Assembly (NCBI RefSeq): GCF_002261225.1
Contig: NZ_NEVM01000005.1
Coordinates: 558,001 to 622,000, forward strand
DNA: 64,000 bases
Direction: 5' to 3'
Origin: Bordetella genomosp. 10
GTDB taxonomy: Bacteria > Pseudomonadota > Gammaproteobacteria > Burkholderiales > Burkholderiaceae_B
The notes under the pieces were generated by a model. The model did no database searches. It worked only from the letters and a program-made list of their open reading frames with translations, and was not told where the DNA came from. The first letter of the stretch is position 1, and the number at the start of each line of letters is the position of its first letter. Position numbers and translations under genes: made by a program. Of this stretch, positions 44,978 through 53,643 are shown piece by piece.

Positions 44978-45283
44978 TCAGGCCTGGCCGTCGTTCGCCT
45001 TGCGCGGCGCCCGGCCGAAGAAGGAGCGCCAGCTCGACACCAGCAGCCACCATGCGCCCCACGCCAGCAAGAGCCCGGCGGCGATTCCCCATACGTTCTG
45101 CTGCTCCACGGGCCGCATCAATTGCGACCATGCGCTGGCGCCCGCCCAGGCGGCCAGCAGCAAGGCGACGATGCCCGCCAGCAGCCGCCATGTCCGCATG
45201 ACCACGCGGCCGGTGGAGCGGGACAGCGCCGCCGCGCCGTGCGGCCGGATGCGGCCGATGTCGCTGGAATTCCTATCGTTCAT
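44978..45283 (-). CDS. Small hypothetical membrane protein
   Basis: A 101-residue protein from the ATG at 45283 (MNDRNSSDIGRIRPHGAAAL). Two hydrophobic helices (about residues 31-52 and 64-84) are separated by WSQLMRPVEQQNVWG; the C-terminus is basic. No family recognised. Confidence 0.55.
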   Translation of the reverse strand: MNDRNSSDIGRIRPHGAAALSRSTGRVVMRTWRLLAGIVALLLAAWAGASAWSQLMRPVEQQNVWGIAAGLLLAWGAWWLLVSSWRSFFGRAPRKANDGQA

Positions 45284-45453
45284 GTCCTGGCCTCGTCTCA
45301 TCGTATGGGCGCCCCTCGGCCAAATGCCCGAGCGCCCATGCCCCTTCCTGTGCAAGGACCTGCATAGGCAACACCTTAAAACGTTCGAGACCTGCCGTAC
45401 ATCTTTCGTGGCCGCGCTGATGTAACAAAGCCACACCGCGCGCCCTTCCGGCC

Positions 45454-45690
45454 TCAGGCCAGCGGTTTTGCGCGCACGGTCCGGCCCGCGCAGACGAAGA
45501 CGCCCGCGCCCAGGTCGCGGCCCGAGCTGCTGCCGACGGCGTACGCCTTGTCGGCGAAGGCGGCGCCGGGCACGCAAATGCCGACGTGCCCGCTGGCCAT
45601 GACCAGTTCACGGGTATAGGTGTGCTTGTCGATGACCACCGCCAGGCGCGGCGGCGCGAACTCCACCGGCATGGACCAGGCGGCGGACAT
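45454..45690 (-). pseudogene. Flavin reductase-like remnant
   Basis: 78 codons read MSAAWSMPVEFAPPRLAVVIDKHTYTREL and TYAVGS-like AYAVGSSSGRDL. This is the second strand-helix segment of flavin reductase-like domain proteins, in which about 35 residues precede MSAAW and about 100 follow SGRD. Here the frame upstream is not family-like, and the frame stops 18 residues after SGRDL. No continuation is seen in other frames on this strand. It looks like a decayed internal fragment; a functional mini-protein is less likely. Confidence 0.6.
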
Positions 45691-45721
45691 GCGGGCGATC
45701 CGGAAACGAGGATGTGATGGC

Positions 45722-46711
45722 TTACTCGATGCGCGCGCCGGCCGCCTTGACCACTTCGCCGGCCTTCTGGTTGTCCTCTTTCAGCAGCGCCTGGAATTGC
45801 GCGACCGGCAGCGTGCCGGCTTCCACGCCCAGGCTGGCCAGGCGCTTCTGCACCACCGGGTCCTTCAGCACTTTTTCCACCGCCGCGTTCAGTCGCTCGA
45901 CTTCGGCGGGCGGCGTGCCCTTGGGCGCCAGCAGGCCCAGCCAGGAATCGAACACGTAGCCCGGCAGGCCGGCCTCGGCCACCGTGGGCAATTCGGGCAG
46001 GAACTCGCTGCGCTTCTCGCCGGAATAGGCCAGCAGCTTGACGCGCGGGTCGTTGCGATAGGCGAGCATGCCTATCGTGGCGCCGGTGACCACTTCGACG
46101 CGGCCGGCCAGCAACTCGGTGACGGCGTCGCCGGTGGACTTGGTGGGGATGTGCTGCAAGGTCACGCCGGCCCGGGCCGCCAGCAAGGCGGTCGCCAGGT
46201 GCGAGGCGCTGCCGTTGCCCGCCGAGGCGTAGTTGAGCTTGCCGGGCTCGGCCTTGGCGCGGGCGATCAGCGTCTTCAGGCTGTCGATGCCCGACGGGGC
46301 CGACACGCCCACCACGTAGCCGGTGCGGCCCAGGTAGGACACGCCGACGAAGTCGGCCGCGGGATCGTAAGGCAGCTTGGCGTACAGGTGGCCGGCCAGG
46401 TAGTGGCTGGCGGCGGCCAGCACCAGCGTGTTGCCGTCGGGCGCCGAGCGCGCCACCAGGGCCGTGCCCAGCGTGCCGCCGGCGCCGGCGCGGTTGTCCA
46501 CCACGACGTTGGCGCCCAGCGCTTGCGCCAGCTCATTGCTGAAGGTGCGGGCGACGGCATCCTGCGTCGCGCCCGGACCGTAGGGAACCACGATGTGGAT
46601 GACCCGTTCGGCATGCGCGGGCGCCGCCATGGCCAGGGACAGCGCCGCCAGGGCGCCCGCGATGCGCGGACCGAAGAAGGACGTACGGAAGGAGCGAAAG
46701 GGAAATTTCAT
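45722..46711 (-). CDS. Tripartite tricarboxylate transporter substrate-binding protein (Bug/TctC)
   Basis: A 329-residue periplasmic binding protein with a signal peptide ending APAHA. Bug-family features: IVVPYGPGATQDAVAR, NRAGAGGTLGTALVARSAPDGNTLV, and LPELPTVAEAGLPGY. No TctA/TctB membrane genes are nearby, as is common for orphan Bug proteins in Bordetella-like genomes. It is divergent from the large operon starting at 47078. Confidence 0.9.
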   Translation of the reverse strand: MKFPFRSFRTSFFGPRIAGALAALSLAMAAPAHAERVIHIVVPYGPGATQDAVARTFSNELAQALGANVVVDNRAGAGGTLGTALVARSAPDGNTLVLAAASHYLAGHLYAKLPYDPAADFVGVSYLGRTGYVVGVSAPSGIDSLKTLIARAKAEPGKLNYASAGNGSASHLATALLAARAGVTLQHIPTKSTGDAVTELLAGRVEVVTGATIGMLAYRNDPRVKLLAYSGEKRSEFLPELPTVAEAGLPGYVFDSWLGLLAPKGTPPAEVERLNAAVEKVLKDPVVQKRLASLGVEAGTLPVAQFQALLKEDNQKAGEVVKAAGARIE

Positions 46712-46881
46712 GCCTGCTACCAGGATAAGCGTTGAGATTGATCGTCGAACCGGCACGGGACGCCGCGGACGCGCGATGGTAGCGAGGCGGCGGATGCGGA
46801 ACAAAGACCATGTGGAAATAAGCAAACGTCCCAGAACCGGACCGGACCGGTCGATTGCCGTCGTCGGCGGCGCGGGCGCAT

Positions 46882-46926
46882 GCGGTGGAAGCGTATGCAG
46901 TGGAGACGTATGCGACGGAAGCGTAT
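46882..46926. repeat. 15-bp tandem repeat, three units
   Basis: GCGGTGGAAGCGTAT, GCAGTGGAGACGTAT and GCGACGGAAGCGTAT lie head to tail in the 366-bp gap between the TctC-like gene and the VOC gene. The units differ at two to four positions. The rest of the gap holds a TTGACA (46998-47003) without a clear -10 and an AAGGAG for the next gene. Confidence 0.7.
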
Positions 46927-47077
46927 GCGGCGATAAGCACATGGCGACGGGATTATCGCTCGACCCCGCGATCCCCGCCCCCCCGGGTTCATACATATTG
47001 ACATAAGCAACCGTTCGTTCACGGCCGCCATCCCGCGTGCGATTCTTGATAGCTCCTCAGCGACCAAGGAGCACTCG

Positions 47078-47941
47078 ATGTCACTGCCTTCCGTGACCGG
47101 GCTCGACCATTACATCATCCGCGTCAACGACCTGGACGCCGCCACCGCGCTTTACGAAAAACTCGGTTTCTCCCTGGCGCCGCAGGGCCGCCATCACGCC
47201 GGCACGCGCAACCAGACGTTGATCCTCGACGCCAACTATCTGGAGCTGTTGTACTTCCCGCCCGAACTGCGCGCGACCTCGCGCTTCAAGCGGTATCCGG
47301 ATAGCTACGAAGGACCGGTCGCGGTCGCCCTGCAAACCACGGATAGCGCGGCGGTGCAGCGCGAACTCGCCACGGTCGGCATACAGGCCGACGCGCCTGT
47401 CGCCGGCGGACGCCCCGTGCACTTGCCGCAAGGCGCCGAGGACGCGGCGTGGCTGAATCTCAATTTCCCCGATGGCGTCTTCGGCGTGCCCGATTACTTC
47501 ACCTGCGGCCACAAGACCCGCCATCTCGTCTTCCGCCCCGAATGGCAGGACCATGCGAATACGGCGCGGCGCATCGAGGCGCTGATCGCCGTGCACCCGG
47601 ATCCCGCCAGCCTGCGCGAGCAGTACCGAAAGGCGTTCGGCGATATCTCGATCGGACGCGCCGGCGAGGACGGCTGGCTGCTGCAGCGGGGAACGCTGCG
47701 CCTGCAATTCCTCACGCCCGCCGCCTTCTCCGCCCGCTATGCGGGCATCCAGCCGCCGGCGGTCCCGGACCAGGGGTGGCTGGCCGGCTCCGTCATCGGC
47801 GTGCGCGACATCGAGGCGACGCGCCAGGTGCTCGCACGCAATGGCGTGTCCACCCATGCCGGCGCGAACGGCGAGATCGTCGTGGATCCGGCGCACGCGG
47901 CCGGCACGCTGCAAGTCTTCGCGCAGGAGGCCTGGTCGTGA
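47078..47941 (+). CDS. VOC (glyoxalase-like) family protein
   Basis: A 287-residue protein with two glyoxalase/bleomycin-resistance-like halves. The first begins GLDHYIIRVNDLDAATALYEKLGF; TLILDANYLELLYF follows. This is the Glyoxalase-like domain 3 style, usually annotated without a known reaction (dioxygenase, isomerase or binding roles occur). AAGGAG precedes the ATG. It is the first gene of a nine-gene plus-strand run and overlaps the next start (GTGA). Confidence 0.82.
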   Translation: MSLPSVTGLDHYIIRVNDLDAATALYEKLGFSLAPQGRHHAGTRNQTLILDANYLELLYFPPELRATSRFKRYPDSYEGPVAVALQTTDSAAVQRELATVGIQADAPVAGGRPVHLPQGAEDAAWLNLNFPDGVFGVPDYFTCGHKTRHLVFRPEWQDHANTARRIEALIAVHPDPASLREQYRKAFGDISIGRAGEDGWLLQRGTLRLQFLTPAAFSARYAGIQPPAVPDQGWLAGSVIGVRDIEATRQVLARNGVSTHAGANGEIVVDPAHAAGTLQVFAQEAWS

Positions 47942-49047
47942 GCGGCGGCCTGGAAAGCTGGCAAGCCTTCGCCGTGGACTATGCCGACGGCCGCGCGCGC
48001 TTCGTCGCGCAGGCGCGGGCCGCCGGCGCCGCCCTGCATCGATACGCGCACCCCGACCATAAAGCGCCCGATGGCGCGGAACTGAGCGTCGACGTGGCCC
48101 GTCTCGGACCGGCCGACGCATCCCGTACGCTCCTGTTGCTGAGCGGCACCCATGGCCTGGAAGGCGCCGCGGGCTCGGCGGCCCAACTCGCCTGGCTGGC
48201 CACGCCGGCGGCGGCGTCCCTGCCGCCGGACACCAACGCGGTGCTGGTCCATGCCATCAACCCCTATGGCTGGGCCCATCAGACACGCACGACCGAAAAC
48301 AACGTCGACCTGAACCGCAACTTCGTCGACCACGCCAGGCCCTATCCCGCCAACGCTGCCTACGACGAACTGCATCCGCACCTGATCCCCGATGCGTGGA
48401 CGGAAGCGGGACAGGCCGCCGTCAAGGAAGCCCTGGAGGCGTTCCGCGCCCGCCATGGCGACGACGCGGCGTTCAATGCCCTCGCCAGCGGCCAGTACCG
48501 CCATCCCCAGGGACTGGTCTACGGCGGCCGGCAGCGCGAATGGTCCAACCTGACGCTGGAACGCATCCTCCAGGACCATCTCGGGCATGCCGAAAAAGTC
48601 GCCTTCATCGACTGGCACACCGGCATCGGCGAATACGGCGAACCCTTCTTCCTGTGCTTCAACGCCGACGGCAGCGAGGAACAGGCGCAGGCGGTGCGCT
48701 GGTGGGGCCGCGACCGCGTGCTGGGCCAACGCCCGCACGGCCTGGCTCGCCCCGACTATCAAGGACTGGTGTTCCGCGGCGTCGAGGCCTTCCTGCCCGG
48801 CCGCAAGGTGGCGGGCGCGGTGATCGAATTCGGCACGCGCGGACTGCATATGCGCGAGGCCCTGCGCCTGGACCAATGGCTGCGCTTTCGCGCCGGGCGC
48901 GACCCCGACGACTTGCGCGACCGGCAACTGCGCGCCGACCTCATCGACGCCTTCGTGCCCTATTCGGGCATCTGGCGCCGCGCCGTCATCCGTCACGGCA
49001 TCGCGATCACCGACCAGGCCCTGCAAGGCCTGGCCGCCTGGCATTGA
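47938..49047 (+). CDS. DUF2817 / M14-like zinc hydrolase
   Basis: A 369-residue protein of the DUF2817 family, related to zinc carboxypeptidases and aspartoacylases. Probable zinc ligands are His72 and Glu75 (GTHGLEG) and His227 (IDWHTGIG). NNVDLNRNF (Asn126-Arg127) matches the substrate-carboxylate site, and Glu297 (VIEFGT) fits the catalytic base. It should cleave a peptide or amide bond in the cytoplasm (no signal peptide). The GTG at 47938 overlaps the VOC stop. Confidence 0.82.
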   Translation: MSGGLESWQAFAVDYADGRARFVAQARAAGAALHRYAHPDHKAPDGAELSVDVARLGPADASRTLLLLSGTHGLEGAAGSAAQLAWLATPAAASLPPDTNAVLVHAINPYGWAHQTRTTENNVDLNRNFVDHARPYPANAAYDELHPHLIPDAWTEAGQAAVKEALEAFRARHGDDAAFNALASGQYRHPQGLVYGGRQREWSNLTLERILQDHLGHAEKVAFIDWHTGIGEYGEPFFLCFNADGSEEQAQAVRWWGRDRVLGQRPHGLARPDYQGLVFRGVEAFLPGRKVAGAVIEFGTRGLHMREALRLDQWLRFRAGRDPDDLRDRQLRADLIDAFVPYSGIWRRAVIRHGIAITDQALQGLAAWH

Positions 49048-49065
49048 ATCTCCACGACCCGCATC

Positions 49066-50079
49066 ATGAAAGCCATCGTCCTGCACGAACACGGCGCCAA
49101 CGAAAAGTTGACGCTGGACCCGAACTTCCCCGATCCCAAGCCCGGCCCCGATGACGTCGTCGTCCGCGTGCGCGCCTCTTCGCTGAACTATCACGACGTC
49201 TTCACCCGGCGCGGCATGCCGGGCATACGCCTGGACTTCCCCATCGTCATCGGCCTGGACGTCGCGGGCGAAATCGCCGAGGTCGGCGCCGCGGTCAAGG
49301 ACTGGAAGCCGGGCGACCGCGTCCTCGTCGACCCCATCGACCGGGTCAACGGCGGCCTCGTCGGCGAGACCATCCACGGCGGCCTGGCCGAACGGTGCCG
49401 CGTGGGCGCGCACCAGTTGATCAAGCTGCCGGACGAAGTGAGCTTTGCCGAGGCCGCCGCCCTGCCAGTCGCCTACGGCACGGCGCTACGCATGATGGAG
49501 AAAGTCGGCCAGATCCAGCCCGGCGAGAAAGTCCTGATCCTGGGCGCGAGCGGCGGCGTGGGCGTATGCGCGGTCCAGCTCGCGAAGCTGGCGGGCGCGT
49601 TCGTCATCGCCGCCGCCGGCTCGCAAGAGAAGGCGGACAAGCTGCGCGCGCTGGGCGCGGACGACGTCATCCTCTATACGGAGGAAGATTTCGCCAAGGC
49701 GGTCCATGCGCGCTATGGCAAGCCCGCGCGGCGCCGCAGCGTGCAAGGCGGCGGCGTCGACGTCGTGGTCAATTTCACCGGCGGCGATACCTGGGTGAAG
49801 TCGCTGCGCTGCCTGCGCCTGGGCGGCCGGATACTGACCTGCGGGGCCACCGCCGGCTTCGACCCGAAGGAAGACCTGCGCTTCATCTGGACGTTCGAGC
49901 TGAAGATCTTCGGTTCGAACGGCTGGGAGCGCGAAGACCTGCACCGGCTGCTGGAACTCGTGCGCAGCGGGCGGCTCAAGGTGCTGATAGACCGGCAATG
50001 GCCGCTGGAACAAGGTGCGCAGGCATTGGCGTCGCTGGAAGACCGCAAGGTCTTCGGCAAGGTGCTGGTGGGCGCATGA
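49066..50079 (+). CDS. Medium-chain dehydrogenase/reductase (quinone oxidoreductase-like)
   Basis: A 337-residue MDR protein. N-terminal GroES-like domain (VRVRASSLNYHDVFTRRGMPG); nucleotide motif LGASGGVGVCAVQLAKLAGA (AxGGVG). The structural-zinc cysteines of alcohol dehydrogenases are absent, so it is closer to NADPH:quinone or enoyl reductases. A short basic insert (KPARRRSVQGGG) precedes the second half of the cofactor domain. In the operon it may reduce an alkenyl or carbonyl intermediate. Confidence 0.85.
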   Translation: MKAIVLHEHGANEKLTLDPNFPDPKPGPDDVVVRVRASSLNYHDVFTRRGMPGIRLDFPIVIGLDVAGEIAEVGAAVKDWKPGDRVLVDPIDRVNGGLVGETIHGGLAERCRVGAHQLIKLPDEVSFAEAAALPVAYGTALRMMEKVGQIQPGEKVLILGASGGVGVCAVQLAKLAGAFVIAAAGSQEKADKLRALGADDVILYTEEDFAKAVHARYGKPARRRSVQGGGVDVVVNFTGGDTWVKSLRCLRLGGRILTCGATAGFDPKEDLRFIWTFELKIFGSNGWEREDLHRLLELVRSGRLKVLIDRQWPLEQGAQALASLEDRKVFGKVLVGA

Positions 50080-50119
50080 GTATTGCATCGAAGCATCGCA
50101 TCGCCACGAAGGAAACATC

Positions 50120-51739
50120 ATGAGCAACAAAGGCCTGTCGCGTCGCGACTTCCTGATTCGAGGCGCCGCCGGCGCGGCGCTCGCGGCCAGCCCTGGCTGG
50201 CCGTCCGCGGCTTTCGCGCAGGCGGCGCAACCTCGCCGCGGCGGCACGCTGGTGGCCAGTTGGGGCGGCCTGGAACCCCAGGCGCTGTTCGTCCCCGGCG
50301 GCGGCGGCTCCAGCCCCTTCCAGACATCCACCAAGATACTCGAACGCCTGCTGAAGCTGGACGAGAAGCTGGTTTTCCAACCCGTGCTGGCCGAATCCGT
50401 CACGCCGTCGGCGGACTTCAGGGAATACACCATCGTCCTGCGCAAGGGCGTGAAGTGGCACGACGGCGCCGATTTCGACGCCCGTGACGTGGTGTTCAAC
50501 TTCCAGCAGCACTGGAAGCCCATTTCCGCCGGCATCGCCCTGAAGGCCTTGAACAAGGTGGAGGCCGCCGACAGCCACACCGTGGTCATCGCCTTCGACC
50601 GGCCGACGCCGGAGTTCTTCCTGAAGTCCATGCTGGCCGGGCAATATCAACTGGTCCTGCCGCGCCATCTGTACGAAGGCAAGGACATCATCACCAATCC
50701 TCTGAACAACACCCCGGTGGGCACCGGCCCGTGGAAGTATGGCCAGTGGGTGCGCGGCAGCCATGTGCAATACGCGCGCAACGAGAACTACTGGCGCGCG
50801 GGACGTCCCTACGTCGACAAGCTGATCATCCGCTGGTGGGCCGACCCCGCCTCGCGCGGCGCCGCGCTGGAAACCGGCGAACTGGGGCTGGCCTACTCCA
50901 ACCCCGTGCCTGCCCGCGACATCGACCGCCTCGTCAAGACCGGCAAGGTGACGCTGGACACGCGCGGCTACGAGAACTCCGCCTGGACCGTCACGGTGGA
51001 GTTCAACCAGCGGCGCGACATCGTCAAGCGCAGGGACGTGCGGCAAGCCATCCTGCACGCCATCGATCGCCAGTTCATCGTGGACACCATCTACTTCGGC
51101 CGCGGCAAGCCGGCCACCTCGCCGGTCTTCAGCAGCAACACGCTGTTCCACACGGAAGACGTGCCACGCTACGACTTCGATCCCCGCAAGGCCGCCGCCC
51201 TGCTGGACGCCGCCGGCTTGCCGGTGAAGGACGGCAAGCGCTTCACGGTGAACCTGCTGGCGGCGGCATGGTTCGAGGAAAACGCCAAGCTGGGCCAGTA
51301 CCTGAAACAGGCGCTGGAAGACGTCGGCATCGCCGTCAAGCTGGATTCCGCCGACCGCGCCACCGCGCTCAAGCGCATCTACGGCGATTACGACTACGAC
51401 ATCGCGGTCTCCAACTTCACCGCGCCGCTGGAACTGGTGCCCACCGTCACGCAGTTCTTCACCACCGACGGCATCGTCAAGGGCGCGGCGTTCCGCAACG
51501 CGACGGGTTATTCGAGCAAGGAGATGGACGACCTCGTCGGCCGCCTCGCCGTCGAAACCGACCCCGCGGCGCGCAAGAAACTGGCCGCCGATTTCGCCAG
51601 GCTGGCGTCGACCGACGTGCCCATCGTGCCGCTGGTGGAAATGCAGTCCTACACCCTGGCCGGCAAGAAGGTGCGCAACTTCACCACCGGCGCCAACGTG
51701 CAGGGCGAATCGCTGGACGACGTCTGGCTGGACGCCTGA
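50120..51739 (+). CDS. Peptide-type ABC transporter substrate-binding protein
   Basis: A 539-residue family-5 solute-binding protein (DppA/OppA class). It has a twin-arginine signal (SRRDFLIRGAAGAALAA then AFAQA). Family features: LVASWGGLEPQAL, KWHDGADFDARDVVFNF, VGTGPWKYGQW, and VRQAILHAIDRQF. It delivers a peptide, amide or glycoside ligand to the permeases encoded next. AAGGAAAC precedes the ATG. Confidence 0.92.
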   Translation: MSNKGLSRRDFLIRGAAGAALAASPGWPSAAFAQAAQPRRGGTLVASWGGLEPQALFVPGGGGSSPFQTSTKILERLLKLDEKLVFQPVLAESVTPSADFREYTIVLRKGVKWHDGADFDARDVVFNFQQHWKPISAGIALKALNKVEAADSHTVVIAFDRPTPEFFLKSMLAGQYQLVLPRHLYEGKDIITNPLNNTPVGTGPWKYGQWVRGSHVQYARNENYWRAGRPYVDKLIIRWWADPASRGAALETGELGLAYSNPVPARDIDRLVKTGKVTLDTRGYENSAWTVTVEFNQRRDIVKRRDVRQAILHAIDRQFIVDTIYFGRGKPATSPVFSSNTLFHTEDVPRYDFDPRKAAALLDAAGLPVKDGKRFTVNLLAAAWFEENAKLGQYLKQALEDVGIAVKLDSADRATALKRIYGDYDYDIAVSNFTAPLELVPTVTQFFTTDGIVKGAAFRNATGYSSKEMDDLVGRLAVETDPAARKKLAADFARLASTDVPIVPLVEMQSYTLAGKKVRNFTTGANVQGESLDDVWLDA

Positions 51740-51748
51740 GGCCGGCGC

Positions 51749-52720
51749 ATGATCCTCGGTCTCATCCTGCGCCGCCTGGTCCAGGCCGTCCCGCTGCTGC
51801 TGGGCGTGGTGGTCCTGAACTTCACCCTGATCCAGATGGTGCCCGGCACCTTCCTCGACGTGATGACCGCCGAGCAGCAGGTCACCGATCCGGCGCTCAT
51901 CGACCGGCTGCGCGTGACCTATGGCCTGGACCAGCCGCCGGCGATGCAACTGGTCAAGTACGTCGCGTCGGTGGCGCGCCTGGATCTCGGCTATTCCTAC
52001 CGCCACAACCTGCCCGTGATCGACGTCATCCTGGCACACCTGCCGGCCACCCTGCTGCTGATGCTGGCGGCGCTGGCCATCGCCGTGGTGGTGGGCACGG
52101 CGGCGGGCATCGTCTCGGCGATGAAGGTGAACACCTGGTGGGACACCGCGGTCTCGGTCTTCGCGGTGCTGTGCTTCGCCGCGCCCAGCTTCTGGCTGGG
52201 CATCATGTCCATCATCCTGTTTTCCGTGAAGCTGGGCTGGTTCCCGGTCGGCGGCATGGTCACCATCGGCCTGGACGAAGGCTTCTGGACGCAGGCATGG
52301 GACATCCTCCATCACCTGACGCTGCCGGCGCTGACCCTGGGGCTGTTCTACAGCGCCAATTACGCGCGCGTCATGCGCGCCTCGATGCTGGAGGTCAGCC
52401 GCATGGACCACGTGCGGACGGCATACGCGAAAGGCCTCAAGCGCGGCGCCGTGGTGCTGCGGCACGTCGCGCGCAATGCCCTGCTGCCGGTGGTGACCTT
52501 GTTCGGCCTGCAATTGGGCGCCGTCATGGGCGGCAGCATCGTGGTCGAGGCCGTCTTCAGTTGGCCGGGCATCGGCGGCGTGCTGTTCGACAGCGTCATG
52601 AGCCGCAACTACCCCGTCGTGCTGGGCATCCTGGTCCTCAGCTCGGCGGTGGTGATCCTGGCCAATATTCTCGTCGATATCCTGTATGCGCGGCTCGACC
52701 CGCGCATCAAGGCGCGCTGA
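51749..52720 (+). CDS. ABC transporter permease (DppB-like)
   Basis: A 323-residue inner-membrane permease with six helices. N-terminal LRRLVQAVPLLLGVVVLNFTLI; the ATPase-contact loop MEVSRMDHVRTAYAKGLKRG is followed by LRHVARNALLPVVT. It starts 9 bp after the binding-protein stop and ends 1 bp before the second permease. Confidence 0.93.
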   Translation: MILGLILRRLVQAVPLLLGVVVLNFTLIQMVPGTFLDVMTAEQQVTDPALIDRLRVTYGLDQPPAMQLVKYVASVARLDLGYSYRHNLPVIDVILAHLPATLLLMLAALAIAVVVGTAAGIVSAMKVNTWWDTAVSVFAVLCFAAPSFWLGIMSIILFSVKLGWFPVGGMVTIGLDEGFWTQAWDILHHLTLPALTLGLFYSANYARVMRASMLEVSRMDHVRTAYAKGLKRGAVVLRHVARNALLPVVTLFGLQLGAVMGGSIVVEAVFSWPGIGGVLFDSVMSRNYPVVLGILVLSSAVVILANILVDILYARLDPRIKAR

Positions 52721-52721
52721 T

Positions 52722-53606
52722 ATGAATCGCACCGTCACCCTGCCGCCGGCGCACGTCCCGCGCCGCCGCCGCGCGGCCCCCTTCCTTTCCCGCTTCGCCC
52801 GCAACCGCGGCGCGCTGGCCGGCGCCATACTGCTGCTGATCGTGCTGGCGCTGGCGCTGTGCGCCGGCCTGCTGTATCCGGGCGACCCGCTGCGCATCGT
52901 GGCGGCACCCGAGACGTGGCCTTTTTCCTCATGGCGCTATCCCCTGGGCACCGACGCGATGGGCCGCGACATCGCGGCGATGATCGCGCACGGCGCGCGC
53001 GCCACCCTGCTGATCGGGCTGGTCGCGGCCGCCACGGCGACCGCCATCGGCGTGACGGTCGGCGCGGCCGCCGCATGGATCGGCGGCTGGACGGAAGAAG
53101 CGCTCATGCGGCTGACCGAGCTGTTCCAGATCATCCCCAACGTCGTCTTCGTGCTGACCATCGTATCCGTGCTGGGCCCGCATATCGGCAACATCACGCT
53201 GGCGGTCGGCCTGGTGTCCTGGCCGCCCATCGCCCGCCTGACCCGCGCCGAGTTCCTCTCCTTCAAGGAGCGCGAATTCGTCCAGGCCTGCCGCGCCGTG
53301 GGCCTGAGCCCCCTGCGCATCGTGTTCGGGGAAATCCTGCCCAACGCGCTGCCGCCGGTCATCGTCATGGCGTCGCTGGTGGTCGCCGGCGCCATCCTCT
53401 ACGAATCCGTCGTGTCCTTCCTCGGCCTGGGAGATCCCAACGTCGCCAGTTGGGGGCGCATGGTGGGCGAAGGCCGCAGCCTGATCCGCTCTTCCTGGTA
53501 TCTGTGCGCGGTGCCCGGCGTGGCCATCATGCTGGTCGTGCTGGCGCTGAACCTGGTCGGCGACGGCTTGAACGACGCCTTGAACCCGAAGCTGCGCAAG
53601 CGCTGA
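52722..53606 (+). CDS. ABC transporter permease (DppC-like)
   Basis: A 294-residue permease. N-terminal basic tail and first helix, then YPLGTDAMGRDI, the DppC hallmark, and contact loop EFVQACRAVGLSPLRIVFGEILPN. Pairs with the DppB-like protein to form the channel. ATG at 52722, one base after the previous stop. Confidence 0.93.
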   Translation: MNRTVTLPPAHVPRRRRAAPFLSRFARNRGALAGAILLLIVLALALCAGLLYPGDPLRIVAAPETWPFSSWRYPLGTDAMGRDIAAMIAHGARATLLIGLVAAATATAIGVTVGAAAAWIGGWTEEALMRLTELFQIIPNVVFVLTIVSVLGPHIGNITLAVGLVSWPPIARLTRAEFLSFKEREFVQACRAVGLSPLRIVFGEILPNALPPVIVMASLVVAGAILYESVVSFLGLGDPNVASWGRMVGEGRSLIRSSWYLCAVPGVAIMLVVLALNLVGDGLNDALNPKLRKR

Positions 53607-53643
53607 AACCGGTCTTCCGAAACCCCATCCTCCACGCATCATC

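Noticed and set aside
46882..46926. Short tandem repeats considered as a CRISPR array
   Set aside because: Units are contiguous without spacers and only 15 bp long; no cas genes in the window.
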